A stretch of 64,000 nucleotides of DNA from Candidatus Anaerostipes excrementavium. GTDB taxonomy: Bacteria > Bacillota > Clostridia > Lachnospirales > Lachnospiraceae. Shown piece by piece: positions 54,801 through 63,622 of this stretch (position 1 is its first letter; the number at the start of each line of letters is the position of its first letter). The notes below the pieces were generated by a model. That model saw nothing but the letters and a program-made list of their open reading frames with translations. It did no database searches and had not been told where the DNA came from. Location of the stretch: positions 108,522 through 172,521 of the forward strand of contig DXEM01000027.1 in the NCBI GenBank assembly GCA_019114985.1, read 5' to 3'. A program made the translations under genes and the position numbers.

Positions 54801-56390
54801 CTCACGGATCGCATCGATCGGCGGGTTCGTTACCTGTGCAAATAACTGTTTGAAATAATTAAACAGCGGCTGATGCTGGTTGGATAACACGGCAAGCGGC
54901 GTATCCGTTCCCATGGCTGCGATCGCCTCAGAGCCGTTTAACGCCATTGGCTGAATCGTTGTTTTCAGGGCTTCATAGCTGTACCCAAAAGCTTTTAACA
55001 GCTTTTCTCTCTCTTCTTTTCCATAAGAAGGAACGGACTGATTCGGAATCTTTAGATCTCTCAGTTCCAGAAGATTGCTGTCCAGCCATTCTCCATAAGG
55101 TTCTTTCTTCGCATATTTCTCTTTTACAACATCATCTGCAATGACCTCGCCTCGAACGGTATCTACCAAAAGCATTTTCCCCGGGCGAAGTCTCTCTTTC
55201 ATAACAATCTTTGTCGGATCGATATCTAAAACTCCGATCTCAGATGAAAGGATCAGCTGATCGTCTTCTGTAATATAATATCTGGAAGGACGGAGTCCGT
55301 TACGGTCAAGGACGGCTCCAACCTGATCTCCATCAGTAAACAGAATGGAAGCAGGACCATCCCACGGTTCCATCATCGTTGCGTAATATTGATAGAAATC
55401 TCTTTTTTCCTGTGTGATAACTTTATTGTTCTCCCAAGGTTCCGGGATCGTGATCATGATTGCGTGCGGAAGGTCCATACCGCTCATCACAAGGAATTCC
55501 AATGTATTATCTAGTCTCGCGGAGTCAGATCCGTTCGGATTCACAACCGGAATCAGCTTATGCATCTCATCTTTTAAATAATCGGATTCCATGTTTTCTT
55601 CTCTGGCGAGCATCTTATCTGCGTTGCCTCGAATCGTATTGATCTCTCCGTTATGCACAATAAAACGATACGGATGAGCTTTCTCCCAGCTTGGCGTCGT
55701 ATTGGTACTGAATCTGGAATGAACCAGCGCGATTGCAGATTCATACATCGGATTCTGCAGATCCTTAAAGAAGGTACGAAGCTGGCCTACCAGGAACATT
55801 CCCTTGTATACAATAGTTCTGCTGGATAAAGAAACCACATAAGAATCTTCGTTGCTCTGTTCAAACACCTTTCTTGCGATATATAGTTTTCGATCAAAAG
55901 CAAGCCCCTTCTCAACCTTTTCCGGTTTCTCTACGAATCCCTGCAGGATACGAGGCATACATTCCAGCGCTTTCTTACCAAGAACGTCCGGATCAGTCGG
56001 TACCTCTCTCCATCCAAGGAACTTCATTCCTTCCTTTTCCACAATAATCTCAAACATTTTCTTTGCCTGCTGAAGCCTGAGCTCATCGTTCGGGAAAAAG
56101 AACATTCCGATTCCATATTCTCTTTCTCCTCCAATCTGAATCCCTGCCTCCTTACAAGCTGCTGTGAAAAATTTATGTGAAATCTGAAGCATAATGCCGA
56201 CTCCGTCACCGGTCTCACCTGCTGCGTCTTTTCCTGCTCTATGTTCTAATGTCTCTACGATCTTCAGTGCATTATCTACAGTCTGGTGGTTCTTGATTCC
56301 TTTAATATTGACACAGGCACCAATTCCACAGTTATCATGTTCAAAACTAGGATCATATAATCCCGGCGTCTGATTCATCTGATTCGTCAT
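51855..56390 (-). CDS. gltB: Glutamate synthase, large subunit
   Basis: Ammonia-channelling alpha subunit, 1511 residues. Class II glutaminase domain starting after a short propeptide, with Cys in HDNCGIGACV (about residue 20) as the N-terminal nucleophile; central domain; FMN synthase domain with EGGERPERLVIGRDG, GGTGAAPRNS and the 3Fe-4S cysteines in CNLDTCPVGVATQNP; C-terminal GXGXG domain with GGQSFGAFIPKG. The longer frame begins two codons earlier, in the ribosome site. Its promoter carries a palindrome that may be an operator. Confidence 0.97.
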   Translation of the reverse strand: MTNQMNQTPGLYDPSFEHDNCGIGACVNIKGIKNHQTVDNALKIVETLEHRAGKDAAGETGDGVGIMLQISHKFFTAACKEAGIQIGGEREYGIGMFFFPNDELRLQQAKKMFEIIVEKEGMKFLGWREVPTDPDVLGKKALECMPRILQGFVEKPEKVEKGLAFDRKLYIARKVFEQSNEDSYVVSLSSRTIVYKGMFLVGQLRTFFKDLQNPMYESAIALVHSRFSTNTTPSWEKAHPYRFIVHNGEINTIRGNADKMLAREENMESDYLKDEMHKLIPVVNPNGSDSARLDNTLEFLVMSGMDLPHAIMITIPEPWENNKVITQEKRDFYQYYATMMEPWDGPASILFTDGDQVGAVLDRNGLRPSRYYITEDDQLILSSEIGVLDIDPTKIVMKERLRPGKMLLVDTVRGEVIADDVVKEKYAKKEPYGEWLDSNLLELRDLKIPNQSVPSYGKEEREKLLKAFGYSYEALKTTIQPMALNGSEAIAAMGTDTPLAVLSNQHQPLFNYFKQLFAQVTNPPIDAIREELITSTTIYVGKEGNILDEKPENCRVLKVKNPILTDTDLMKIKSMKKEGFKVVELPIIYYKNTSMEKALDRLFVEADRAYRDGANIIILSDRGVDENHVAIPSLLAVSAMHQHLIKTKKRTSVALILESGEPREVHHFATLLGYGACAVNPYLALQGIQKLIDEGMLHKDYYAAVEDYTNAVLHGIVKIASKMGISTLQSYQGSQIFEAIGINSDVVNKYFTNTVSRVEGISLKDLEKDVDARHAAAFDPLGLENDLTLESEGSHKYRSGKEQHLYNPRTIHTLQTATRTGDYQMFKEYTHMIDQELEPGNLRGLMEFNYPKKGIPLDKVESVDSIVKRFKTGAMSYGSISGEAHETLAIAMNMLGGKSNSGEGGERPERLVIGRDGLNRCSAIKQVASGRFGVTSEYLVSAKEIQIKMAQGAKPGEGGHLPGKKVYPWIAKTRHSTAGVGLISPPPHHDIYSIEDLAQLIYDCKNANTDARISVKLVSEAGVGTVACGVAKAGAQVILISGYDGGTGAAPRNSIYNAGLPWELGLAETHQNLIMNDLRNKVILETDGKLMSGRDVAIAAMLGAEEFGFATAPLVTLGCVMMRVCNLDTCPVGVATQNPELRKRFRGKPEYVVNFMRFIAEELREYMAKLGVATVDELVGRTDLLKPNHTAEEKHVDLSKVLSADYAKAVKIEYSHKNVFDFKLKDTADAKVLIKQLKPALEKKQKKMLEVDVTNIDRTFGTMFGAEITKRWGEKTLEDDTYTIKCNGAGGQSFGAFIPKGLTLQLVGDSNDYFGKGLSGGKLVVCPPKGVKFKAEDNIIIGNVALYGATSGKAFINGVAGERFCVRNSGAVAVVEGVGDHGCEYMTGGRVLVLGATGKNFAAGMSGGIAYVLDEDSKLYMNLNKEMVAIEPVTSKYDVMEVKDMLKEHVAYTNSEKGKEILRNFGDYLPKFKKIMPNDYKKMQNLIVQMEERGLSSEQAQIEAFYMNANE

Positions 56391-56426
56391 TTTCATTCTC
56401 CCTTCTGCGGTTTTTACTTGTCACTT

Positions 56427-56455
56427 ATCATACACAACATTTTTCGTGTTGTAAA
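56427..56455 (-). promoter_or_regulatory. gltBD promoter with operator-like palindrome
   Basis: Minus strand TTTACA, 17 bases, TATGAT. The spacer holds an inverted repeat ACAACA-7-TGTTGT (56434-56452), well placed for a repressor that responds to nitrogen state. No regulator gene is adjacent. Confidence 0.8.
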
Positions 56456-56598
56456 GCAAAAAATTCTTAAGTTTTCAGATTATTAGATTATTTATATATT
56501 TTGCTTTTATTTCTCTGATAATATATGGTATTTTCTCCTTTTTTCTTCTGTAACCGAGAAAACAACTGGATTTCTTCGCAGAAAATTATTCTTTATCA

Positions 56599-56666
56599 TT
56601 GTGTCATTTTCTTTTTTGTATTATACTGAAAAGCAGTTACGATCCTGCTTTTACAGGGTCCTTTTT
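56599..56666 (+). promoter_or_regulatory. Promoter and leader hairpin of the second MATE gene
   Basis: TTGTGT, 17 bases, TATACT (56599-56627), then a hairpin GATCCTG-CTTTTA-CAGGGTC with CTTTTT directly after (56641-56666), only 14 bases past the -10 box. No plus-strand gene ends here, so the hairpin belongs to the MATE leader and may attenuate it. The rest of 56397-56698 is AT-rich without a gene. Confidence 0.6.
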
Positions 56667-56698
56667 ACTGTAAATCTATTTAAGATGAGGAAAATGAT

Positions 56699-58075
56699 AT
56701 GGAACAGACGATGAAAGAGAACCCTTTAGGTTCCGAAAAAATCAGCACTTTGCTGACACGTTTTGCCGTACCAAGCATCATTGCCATGCTGGTCAGCGCT
56801 TTATATAATATGGTAGACCAGTTTTTTATTGGAAGAAGCATCGGAATGCTCGGAAATGCGGCGACCAATGTTGCCTTCCCCCTTTCTATGGTCTGCACCG
56901 CCATTGCCTTAATGTGCGGAATCGGAGGGGCGGCAAATTTTAATTTATCTATGGGACGAGGCCAACGGGATAAGGCTGCTTCTTATGCAGGAAATACGAT
57001 CTTTATGCTGCTTTTCCTTGGTATTTTGCTTTGTATTCTCACAAGGGTCTTTCTGGAACCGATGATGCTTCTGTTTGGTGCAACGCAGAAAGTTTTGCCA
57101 TATGCTTTGGTATATACCGGCATTACTTCTTTTGGTTTCCCATTCCTGATTTTGACGACCGGAGGTACCAATTTGGTTCGTGCAGATGGAAGCCCAAAGT
57201 TTTCCATGGTATGTACTTTGACCGGCGCTATTTTAAATACAATCTTAGATCCTATCTTTATTTTTGTGTTTGACATGGGGATCGCAGGCGCCGCGTGGGC
57301 AACGATCATTGGGCAAATCATATCCGGCATTATGGTTCTTATCTATTTGTCACATTTTAAGACTGTAAAAATCGGAAAAGAACAGCTAAAACCGGATTTT
57401 GAACATTTTGGCAGGATTGCCGCTTTGGGAACGGCTCCTTGTTTTAATCAGTTCGCTATGATGGTTGTTCAGATTGCTTTAAATAATGTTTTGACCCATT
57501 ACGGCGCTTCTTCTTCCTATGGAAGTGATATTCCGCTGGCATGTGCCGGTATTATTACGAAGGTAAATATGATCTTTTTCTCCTTTAATATTGGTATCTC
57601 CCAGGGACTGCAGCCAATCATCAGTTTTAATTACGGAGCGGACAAACTTGCCAGAGTAAAAGAGGCATATTTAAAAGCAACCGCTGCCGCGACGATCATC
57701 AGTACCGCCGCCTTTTTATGCTTCCAGCTCTTCCCGAGACAGATCATTGGTATTTTCGGTTCGGAAAGCGAAGCATATTTTCAGTTTGCTGAACGATTCT
57801 TCCGCATTTATTTGTTCTGCACCTTTATTAATGGAATTCAGCCGATTACTTCCAATTTCTTTACGGCGATCGGCAAAGCCAGCCGCGGTGTTTTTATTTC
57901 ATTAACCAGGCAGATCATCTTCTTGCTGCCGCTTATGCTCATCCTTCCGATGTTCATGGGAATCGATGGGGTTATGTATTCCGCACCGATTGCAGATGCA
58001 ATTGCCGCATTTTTTGCCATTACATTCGCGGCAAAGGAATTAAAAAAATATCCATCTCTAAAAAAATCTGTTTAA
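56699..58075 (+). CDS. MATE family efflux transporter
   Basis: 458 residues, twelve membrane segments in two halves (DinF/NorM-like). Motifs: FAVPSIIAMLVSALYNMVDQ, then GAAWATIIGQ near residue 195 and NIGISQGLQPIISFNYGA near 300. Na- or proton-driven multidrug export is usual. GAGGAAA site. It is unrelated in regulation to the first MATE of this window: no MarR-type gene or operator is adjacent. Ends at a strong terminator. Confidence 0.92.
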   Translation: MEQTMKENPLGSEKISTLLTRFAVPSIIAMLVSALYNMVDQFFIGRSIGMLGNAATNVAFPLSMVCTAIALMCGIGGAANFNLSMGRGQRDKAASYAGNTIFMLLFLGILLCILTRVFLEPMMLLFGATQKVLPYALVYTGITSFGFPFLILTTGGTNLVRADGSPKFSMVCTLTGAILNTILDPIFIFVFDMGIAGAAWATIIGQIISGIMVLIYLSHFKTVKIGKEQLKPDFEHFGRIAALGTAPCFNQFAMMVVQIALNNVLTHYGASSSYGSDIPLACAGIITKVNMIFFSFNIGISQGLQPIISFNYGADKLARVKEAYLKATAAATIISTAAFLCFQLFPRQIIGIFGSESEAYFQFAERFFRIYLFCTFINGIQPITSNFFTAIGKASRGVFISLTRQIIFLLPLMLILPMFMGIDGVMYSAPIADAIAAFFAITFAAKELKKYPSLKKSV

Positions 58076-58095
58076 TTTATACAAAATTTACAAAG

Positions 58096-58141
58096 CGCTG
58101 AGATCCTTGCTTTTTTCGTCACAGGGATTTCAGCGTTTTTT
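58096..58141 (+). terminator. Terminator of the second MATE gene
   Basis: CGCTGAGATCC pairs with GGATTTCAGCG (one wobble), loop of 17 bases, T run after it. Its inner text (GATCCTTGCTTTTT...CACAGGGAT) resembles the leader hairpin upstream of the gene. Confidence 0.9.
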
Positions 58142-58258
58142 ACAATGATAAAACAGTAATCTATATCATTTTTGGCTTTCTTTTATCTACACAAAATGAT
58201 ATAATTCTCCTTGTACGTTAAAAAAACGTTAATTATATTAAGAAAGGATGAATTTTAT

Positions 58259-60136
58259 ATGGACAACAAGTCAGAATTCAAACCGTATATTCCAGCGGAT
58301 AAAGTCGTTCCGGAATTTACGGTAACTTCTCTCTTGATTGGTATCCTTCTGGCGATCGTATTTGGCGCGGCAAATGCGTACCTTGGACTCCTGGTAGGTA
58401 TGACGATTTCTGCCTCTATTCCGGCAGCCGTTATCTCTATGGGAATCATCCGTGTCATTTTGCGCAGAGACTCCATTCTTGAGAACAATTTCGTACAAAC
58501 CATCGGTTCTGCCGGTGAATCTGTTGCAGCAGGAGCGATTTTTACTCTCCCAGCTTTATTTTTATGGGCAGAAGAAGGAAAAATTGCTTTTCCTAGCATC
58601 ATGACCATTTTCCTTATCGCTTTATTCGGCGGTATCCTTGGTGTATGCTTCATGGTTCCGCTGCGTCAGGCTTTGATCGTAGAAGAACACGGCACCTTAC
58701 CGTTCCCGGAAGGAACTGCTTGTGCGGAAGTTCTTCTGGCCGGTGAAGAAGGCGGTTCAAAAGCAGGAACCGTATTCGCAGGACTCGGAATTGCTGCTGT
58801 TTACAAATTTGTAGCAGATGGTCTTCATTTATTTTCCAGTGAGATCGGATATGCCTTCAAGAGCTATGCCGGATCTCAGATCGGAATCCAGGTACTTCCA
58901 TCTCTCGCCGGTGTCGGTTACATCTGCGGGCCGAAAATTTCCAGCTATATGCTGGCAGGAGGTACATTAAGCTGGTTCGTGCTGATGCCTTTGATTGCTT
59001 TATTTGGAGGAGATGCCACGGTTTTCCCTGGTACGGATCCAATTTCTTCTATGGCTCCTAGCGATATTTGGAATAACTACATTAAATACATCGGCGCCGG
59101 TGCGGTAGCTGCCGGAGGTATGATCAGTTTGATCAAGACCTTCCCACTGATTATCCGTACCTTTAAGCAGGCAATGGCTAGTATGTCTAAGAAACACGCA
59201 GATAAAAATGCTCCTCGTACAGAGCAGGATCTGCCAATGCCGATTTTACTTGCAATTATTGTTGTTATTGTAATCGCCATTTGGCTGATTCCGACATTCC
59301 CGGTTAATCCGATTGGCGCTTTGATCGTTGTTATTTTCGGTTTCTTTTTCGCATCTGTTTCATCCCGTATGGTTGGGCTGATTGGTTCTTCCAACAACCC
59401 GGTATCCGGTATGGCAATCGCGACTTTGATCATTGCAACGATCGTCCTCAAGGCAACAGGAACCGCCGGAACAACGGGTATGATTGGTGCAATCGCTATC
59501 GGAGGCATTATCTGTATCGTTGCAGCAATTGCCGGTGATACTTCTCAGGACTTAAAGACCGGATTTATCGTTGGTGCGACTCCGAAGAAACAGCAGATCG
59601 GTGAAATGATTGGTGTCATTGCCTCTGCAGCTGCCATCGGATTTGTACTTTATCTTTTGAACGAAGCTTGGGGCTATGGAACCGAACAGATTCCTGCTGC
59701 TCAGGCAACTATGATGAAAATGCTGGTAGAAGGTATTATGAATGCCGAACTTCCATGGGCACTGATCTTCACCGGAGTATTTATCGCTATTGTGATTGAG
59801 ATTTTACAGGTGCCGGTTATGCCATTTGCAGTGGGAATGTATCTGCCATTTAGCTTAAGTGCCGGAATCATGGCCGGCGGCGTTGTTCGTTTTATCGTTG
59901 AACGTATCAAAGGTACAGAAAAAGAGAAAAAAGAACGTACAGACCGAGGTATTCTCTTTACATCCGGTCTGATCGCCGGAGAAGGTATCATGGGTATTGT
60001 TCTGGCAATCATTGCCGTTGCCGGAGTCGACAAGGCCATCACACTGCCATTCTCCTTGCCGCAGATCGGCAGTCTTATCATCTTTATCGTATTGTTATTC
60101 GGTTTGTACAGATTATGTATGAAGAAGGAAAAATAA
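58259..60136 (+). CDS. OPT family oligopeptide transporter
   Basis: 625 residues with about 14-16 membrane segments. EFTVTSLLIGILLAIVFGAANAYLGLLVG-type opening, NNFVQTIGSAGESVAAGA near 83, LPFPEGTACAEVLLAGEEGG near 155 and SSNNPVSGMAIATL near 400: the OPT/YSL signature. In bacteria such proteins take up oligopeptides or metal-peptide complexes. The AAGGA site fixes the ATG at 58259; a 16-codon extension lacks a site. First gene of a three-gene operon. Confidence 0.92.
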   Translation: MDNKSEFKPYIPADKVVPEFTVTSLLIGILLAIVFGAANAYLGLLVGMTISASIPAAVISMGIIRVILRRDSILENNFVQTIGSAGESVAAGAIFTLPALFLWAEEGKIAFPSIMTIFLIALFGGILGVCFMVPLRQALIVEEHGTLPFPEGTACAEVLLAGEEGGSKAGTVFAGLGIAAVYKFVADGLHLFSSEIGYAFKSYAGSQIGIQVLPSLAGVGYICGPKISSYMLAGGTLSWFVLMPLIALFGGDATVFPGTDPISSMAPSDIWNNYIKYIGAGAVAAGGMISLIKTFPLIIRTFKQAMASMSKKHADKNAPRTEQDLPMPILLAIIVVIVIAIWLIPTFPVNPIGALIVVIFGFFFASVSSRMVGLIGSSNNPVSGMAIATLIIATIVLKATGTAGTTGMIGAIAIGGIICIVAAIAGDTSQDLKTGFIVGATPKKQQIGEMIGVIASAAAIGFVLYLLNEAWGYGTEQIPAAQATMMKMLVEGIMNAELPWALIFTGVFIAIVIEILQVPVMPFAVGMYLPFSLSAGIMAGGVVRFIVERIKGTEKEKKERTDRGILFTSGLIAGEGIMGIVLAIIAVAGVDKAITLPFSLPQIGSLIIFIVLLFGLYRLCMKKEK

Positions 60137-60139
60137 AAG

Positions 60140-60487
60140 ATGAAATCAAAAGACCAACGGAATTATTTGGATTTTGTACCGATGAAAAACTCGGATATTG
60201 AATATCAGACGGATGCCAATGGAATCGTCACTCTCTTTGTAGAGTGGAAAGGCTTTTATCATCGAATTGCACAGAAATTCTTTCATCGGCCGAGAGTCAG
60301 CGACATCAAACTTGATGCCTATGGAAGCTTTGTCTGGCTTTCCATCGATGACACAATGAATGTGCATCAGTTATCAAAAGTACTTGACGCAAAATATCCG
60401 GACATGGAGAAATCACTTTCCAGACTGATTAAATTTCTGGAAATTCTCCGTGACAATCGTATGATTCATTGGAAAGGAGAAACATGA
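60140..60487 (+). CDS. PqqD-fold protein
   Basis: 115 residues with the winged-helix PqqD/RRE arrangement: DIEYQTDANGIVTLFVEW, then SFVWLSIDDTMNVHQLSKVL and a helix-rich end. In peptide-modification systems this fold binds a leader peptide. Here no radical SAM, peptidase or precursor gene is near. It follows the OPT transporter by 3 bases and overlaps the next ATG by 4 bases, so the three are coupled. Confidence 0.8.
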   Translation: MKSKDQRNYLDFVPMKNSDIEYQTDANGIVTLFVEWKGFYHRIAQKFFHRPRVSDIKLDAYGSFVWLSIDDTMNVHQLSKVLDAKYPDMEKSLSRLIKFLEILRDNRMIHWKGET

Positions 60488-60840
60488 AGCTGATTCTTCA
60501 TTATATCCCTTTTGTTCTGTTATTCGCAGCCGCCACTGCCCTGATCTACGGATGGGGCTTGTGGCGCACCATGCGGCAGAACCAAGATCTGTCCAATATG
60601 CTCAGCTCGAAGGGGATTGCAAAAGTTCGAAAGACTCTGCGCAAAAACGGGCCGATGTCCCGCAGAGAATTAGAACCCGTGGTAAAAGATTTAACCGCAA
60701 AACAGCCCTTTCAAAGCAAACGGCTTGCGGTAACCAATTCAAGAGAATTTTTAAACTCGATTCTTCCTTATATGCTAAAACAGAAAATGATTACCGAAGA
60801 AAAGAAGAACGGAAAGATTCTCTATCGATATCGAAAATAA
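60484..60840 (+). CDS. Membrane-anchored winged-helix-like hypothetical protein
   Basis: 118 residues. One N-terminal hydrophobic segment (about 3-22, YIPFVLLFAAATALIYGWG), then a soluble helical domain with KVRKTLRKNGPMSRRELE and LPYMLKQKMITEE, which has the look of a winged helix. The overlap with the PqqD gene (ATGA) and GGAG upstream set the start at 60484. No family recognised; a membrane-tied regulator of the transporter is a guess. Confidence 0.65.
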   Translation: MKLILHYIPFVLLFAAATALIYGWGLWRTMRQNQDLSNMLSSKGIAKVRKTLRKNGPMSRRELEPVVKDLTAKQPFQSKRLAVTNSREFLNSILPYMLKQKMITEEKKNGKILYRYRK

Positions 60841-60858
60841 TCGATGTTTATTTTAAAG

Positions 60859-60897
60859 AAAAAATTGCTCAGTGATCATCGTCGCTGAGCAATTTTT
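60859..60897 (+). terminator. Terminator of the OPT operon
   Basis: AAAAATTGCTCAG pairs with CTGAGCAATTTTT (13 bp), loop of about 11 bases. Also serves the pepD strand. Confidence 0.92.
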
Positions 60898-60933
60898 ACA
60901 CGCTTTTTATGTGTAATAAAATAATTTCTAAAC

Positions 60934-62394
60934 TTATTTTTCTGTCAGTCTCTTTAAGACGTCTTTTAACAGTTTATAAAATCTTTCAAAAGAATCCAAC
61001 GGCAATTTCTCTTCCGGTGTATGCACATGATACAGTGTCGGCCCTACCGCAATTGCATCCATTCCCGGAATTGCATCACAAAACAGTCCGCACTCCAATC
61101 CTGCATGCAGCGCTTCTGTCTTCAATTCCTCGCCAAACAAGGATTGATAGCTTTCTTTGAAAATCTCCCGAATCTCGGAATCTTCCTGGAAACTCCACCC
61201 TGGGTATTCTCCGCTGTATTCGGTCTCAAAACCAAAAGTATCTGTCAGAAGATCGATTCTTGCCTTCAGCTCATCCATCAAAGAAGCTACGGAAGACCGC
61301 GGTGAAAATACCATGATCAGCTGATTCTCTTCGGTACGTACAACGCCAAGATTCACAGAATTCACGACAAATCGATCCATCTTGATATTGCGGCTCTGTA
61401 CCCCATTCGGCGCAAGATAAACTGCACTTATCAGGGCATTGGCGTCCTTGGTTGGAATTGTTTGTACTTCCTGGTCTTCTTCTAACGATACCTCACATAC
61501 GAAATCTTCTTCGTAAGGAGAAATTTCATCTGCCAACGCTGCCGCAAGATCATTTGCCGCCTTTTCTGCTTTTTTCGCTTCTTCTAATTCGGTATATACA
61601 ATGGAAGCCTCGCATTCCCTTGGAATCGCATTATCTTTTGTTCCGCCTACAAAAGAAACTAATCTTCCATCCGTATGTTTCATGATCTGATAAAGCACCC
61701 TAGCCATGACACGGTTGGCATTTTTGCGTTCCATATCAATATCTGTGCCGGAATGGCCGCCTTTTAGTCCTGAAATTGCAATCTTCACAAGACTTCCCTG
61801 CATATTTTCTCTTGTGATGTTCCTTTTACATCCAATCCGCAGACCTCCTGCACAGCTTACCGTAGCAATTCCTTCTTCTTCGGAATCCATGTTAATCATC
61901 GTGCGGGCAGAAATCAGCGACTTATCAAGCGCTTTCGCTCCATTTAATCCAACTTCTTCCTCCGTTGTAAATACACATTCCACCGGTGGATGTTTGATAT
62001 TTTCATCGTCAAGAACCATCAGCATCAAAGCTACAGCAACTCCATTATCTGCACCTAACGTCGTGCCGTTGGCAGTTAATACCCCGTCTTCTACAATCAG
62101 GTCAAGACCTTCTTTGGTAAAATCATGTTCCACCCCTGCAAGTTTTTCACATACCATGTCGATATGTCCCTGCAGCATCACCGGAGGAAGGTCTTTTGCG
62201 CCCTCGCTTCCCTCTTTCTTAATGATGACATTATAAGCATCATCCTGATGCACCCAAAGTCCTCTTTCTTTTGCAAAAGATACCAGATAATCACTGATCC
62301 CTTTCTCATTTCCTGAGCCTCTTGGAATCGCACAGATTTCCTCAAAAAAGTGAAACAGTTTCTCCGGCTGATAGCCTGTTATTTTATATTCCAT
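60934..62394 (-). CDS. pepD: Aminoacyl-histidine dipeptidase PepD (M20)
   Basis: Zinc-dependent M20 dipeptidase that cleaves Xaa-His (beta-Ala-His) dipeptides, 486 residues. Metal ligand motifs GHIDMVCEK near residue 75, ADNGVAVAL near 110, the general-base TTEEEVGLNGA near 140, MDSEEEG near 165 and a C-terminal LHAGLECGLF. The upstream 8-codon extension lacks a site; AAGGGACGG lies before the ATG at 62392-62394. Neighbouring OPT peptide transporter fits a peptide-use role. Confidence 0.95.
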   Translation of the reverse strand: MEYKITGYQPEKLFHFFEEICAIPRGSGNEKGISDYLVSFAKERGLWVHQDDAYNVIIKKEGSEGAKDLPPVMLQGHIDMVCEKLAGVEHDFTKEGLDLIVEDGVLTANGTTLGADNGVAVALMLMVLDDENIKHPPVECVFTTEEEVGLNGAKALDKSLISARTMINMDSEEEGIATVSCAGGLRIGCKRNITRENMQGSLVKIAISGLKGGHSGTDIDMERKNANRVMARVLYQIMKHTDGRLVSFVGGTKDNAIPRECEASIVYTELEEAKKAEKAANDLAAALADEISPYEEDFVCEVSLEEDQEVQTIPTKDANALISAVYLAPNGVQSRNIKMDRFVVNSVNLGVVRTEENQLIMVFSPRSSVASLMDELKARIDLLTDTFGFETEYSGEYPGWSFQEDSEIREIFKESYQSLFGEELKTEALHAGLECGLFCDAIPGMDAIAVGPTLYHVHTPEEKLPLDSFERFYKLLKDVLKRLTEK

Positions 62395-62527
62395 CGTTCC
62401 ATCCGTCCCTTCTGTCATAAATTTCTATAGAACTATGGTATCCTTGTACCGTCTGTCATTATACCAGATTTTCCAAAATATTTCACCTTTTACGGAAAAC
62501 ATCCAAAATGGAAAACAGTAAGCAAAA

Positions 62528-62556
62528 TAGACAGACAGTACCTAGTGTAGTATACT
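62528..62556 (+). promoter_or_regulatory. Promoter of the LysR gene
   Basis: TAGACA, 17 bases, TATACT. Confidence 0.7.
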
Positions 62557-62607
62557 GAAAAAGAACTAACAGCTCGGTCTCGGATATGAATTCGAAACAT
62601 GCTATTA

Positions 62608-62628
62608 TTGATAGAATAAATCTATCAA
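62608..62628 (+). promoter_or_regulatory. LysR-type palindrome upstream of lysR
   Basis: TTGATAG-7-CTATCAA, a perfect 7-bp inverted repeat of the T-N11-A class, 20 bases before the ATG. A likely autoregulatory site. Confidence 0.7.
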
Positions 62629-62647
62629 TCAGATGGAGGAATAACCT

Positions 62648-63534
62648 ATGAATACTTTCCAGTTGGATTGCTTTTTAGCTGTTGCCGAATACCTGAATTT
62701 TGCAAAGGCCGCAGAACAGATGAACATCTCGCAACCATCCATAACACACCAAATCCAAAGCTTGGAAAACGAGTTGAATGTCAAGCTGTTTCGACGTACA
62801 ACCCGTTCTGTCGAGATGACGACAGAGGGAATCATCTTTCAGGATGATGCCAAGCAAATTGTATACCGCTCCAAAAGAGCCATCATGCGCTTTGCTAAAA
62901 AAGATAATCGGGAAATACTGGATTTTTCCATTGACTGCAGTAACCATTCCCACTTTACGCTACTTTCGGATGTTTTACAGATATTTTTATCCATCTATCC
63001 GAATGTCCACCCTAATATTATATGGATAACCCCGGCACAACTTTTAGAACGCATGAAAGACGGTTCCTTTGATATTGCTTTTGGAATTAAAAATCCTGGC
63101 ATGGCTAAAGGCGGATTAACTTACCGTGAATTAAGAAAAATCTACAGTGTCTGCCTTTTCCGCTCAGAACACCCTTTTTCTGAAAAAGACAGCCTCACCA
63201 TAGACGACCTGCAGGATCAGAACCACATTTTGTACCATCCTGATTTTACCCTCCTGAAATTTCCAAACTGCAGATGTTGGTATCCGAAGGAAAAAATCCT
63301 TCTGAACTCTATTTCTGTGAAACTCAGGAAGCTGCCTTATTATTGGTTCATGCAGGTTTCGGCATTACGATTCTTCCGGACTTTGCCTTGACGGAGCTTC
63401 ATAATGTCAGAAAATGTATATTGGCAGATATGCCCCCTATGGCTTTTGGCTTTTATTACAAAACGATACAAGGGAATGCATTGCTTAAAGATTTTATCCG
63501 GCTGATAAAAGATGAGATAAGCAGCTTTGATTAA
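62648..63534 (+). pseudogene. LysR family regulator, frameshifted
   Basis: First part (from 62648) has the LysR helix-turn-helix: NTFQLDCFLAVAEYLNF and ISQPSITHQIQSLENELN, then the effector domain. The natural text is interrupted near 63249-63251 (ACCCTCCTG): an extra C there, giving ACC CCT CCT GAA, would join it in frame to the second half, which reads EGKNPSELYFCETQEAALLLVH and LPDFALTELHN to TAA at 63534. A single-base deletion in a run of C (or a sequencing error) splits the protein. The first frame ends at 63391. Confidence 0.8.
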
Positions 63535-63561
63535 CCCCTTGCTGCCAACCAAGGATTGCAT

Positions 63562-63606
63562 AAAGAGCCGGAAAATACAGCCTTACAGCATATTTCCTGG
63601 CTCTTT
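63562..63606. terminator. Terminator after the LysR gene
   Basis: AAAGAGCC and GGAAAATA pair with TATTTCC and GGCTCTTT around a 13-base loop. It lies between lysR and the MATE fragment and serves both strands. Confidence 0.85.
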
Positions 63607-63622
63607 CACATATATAAAAATA

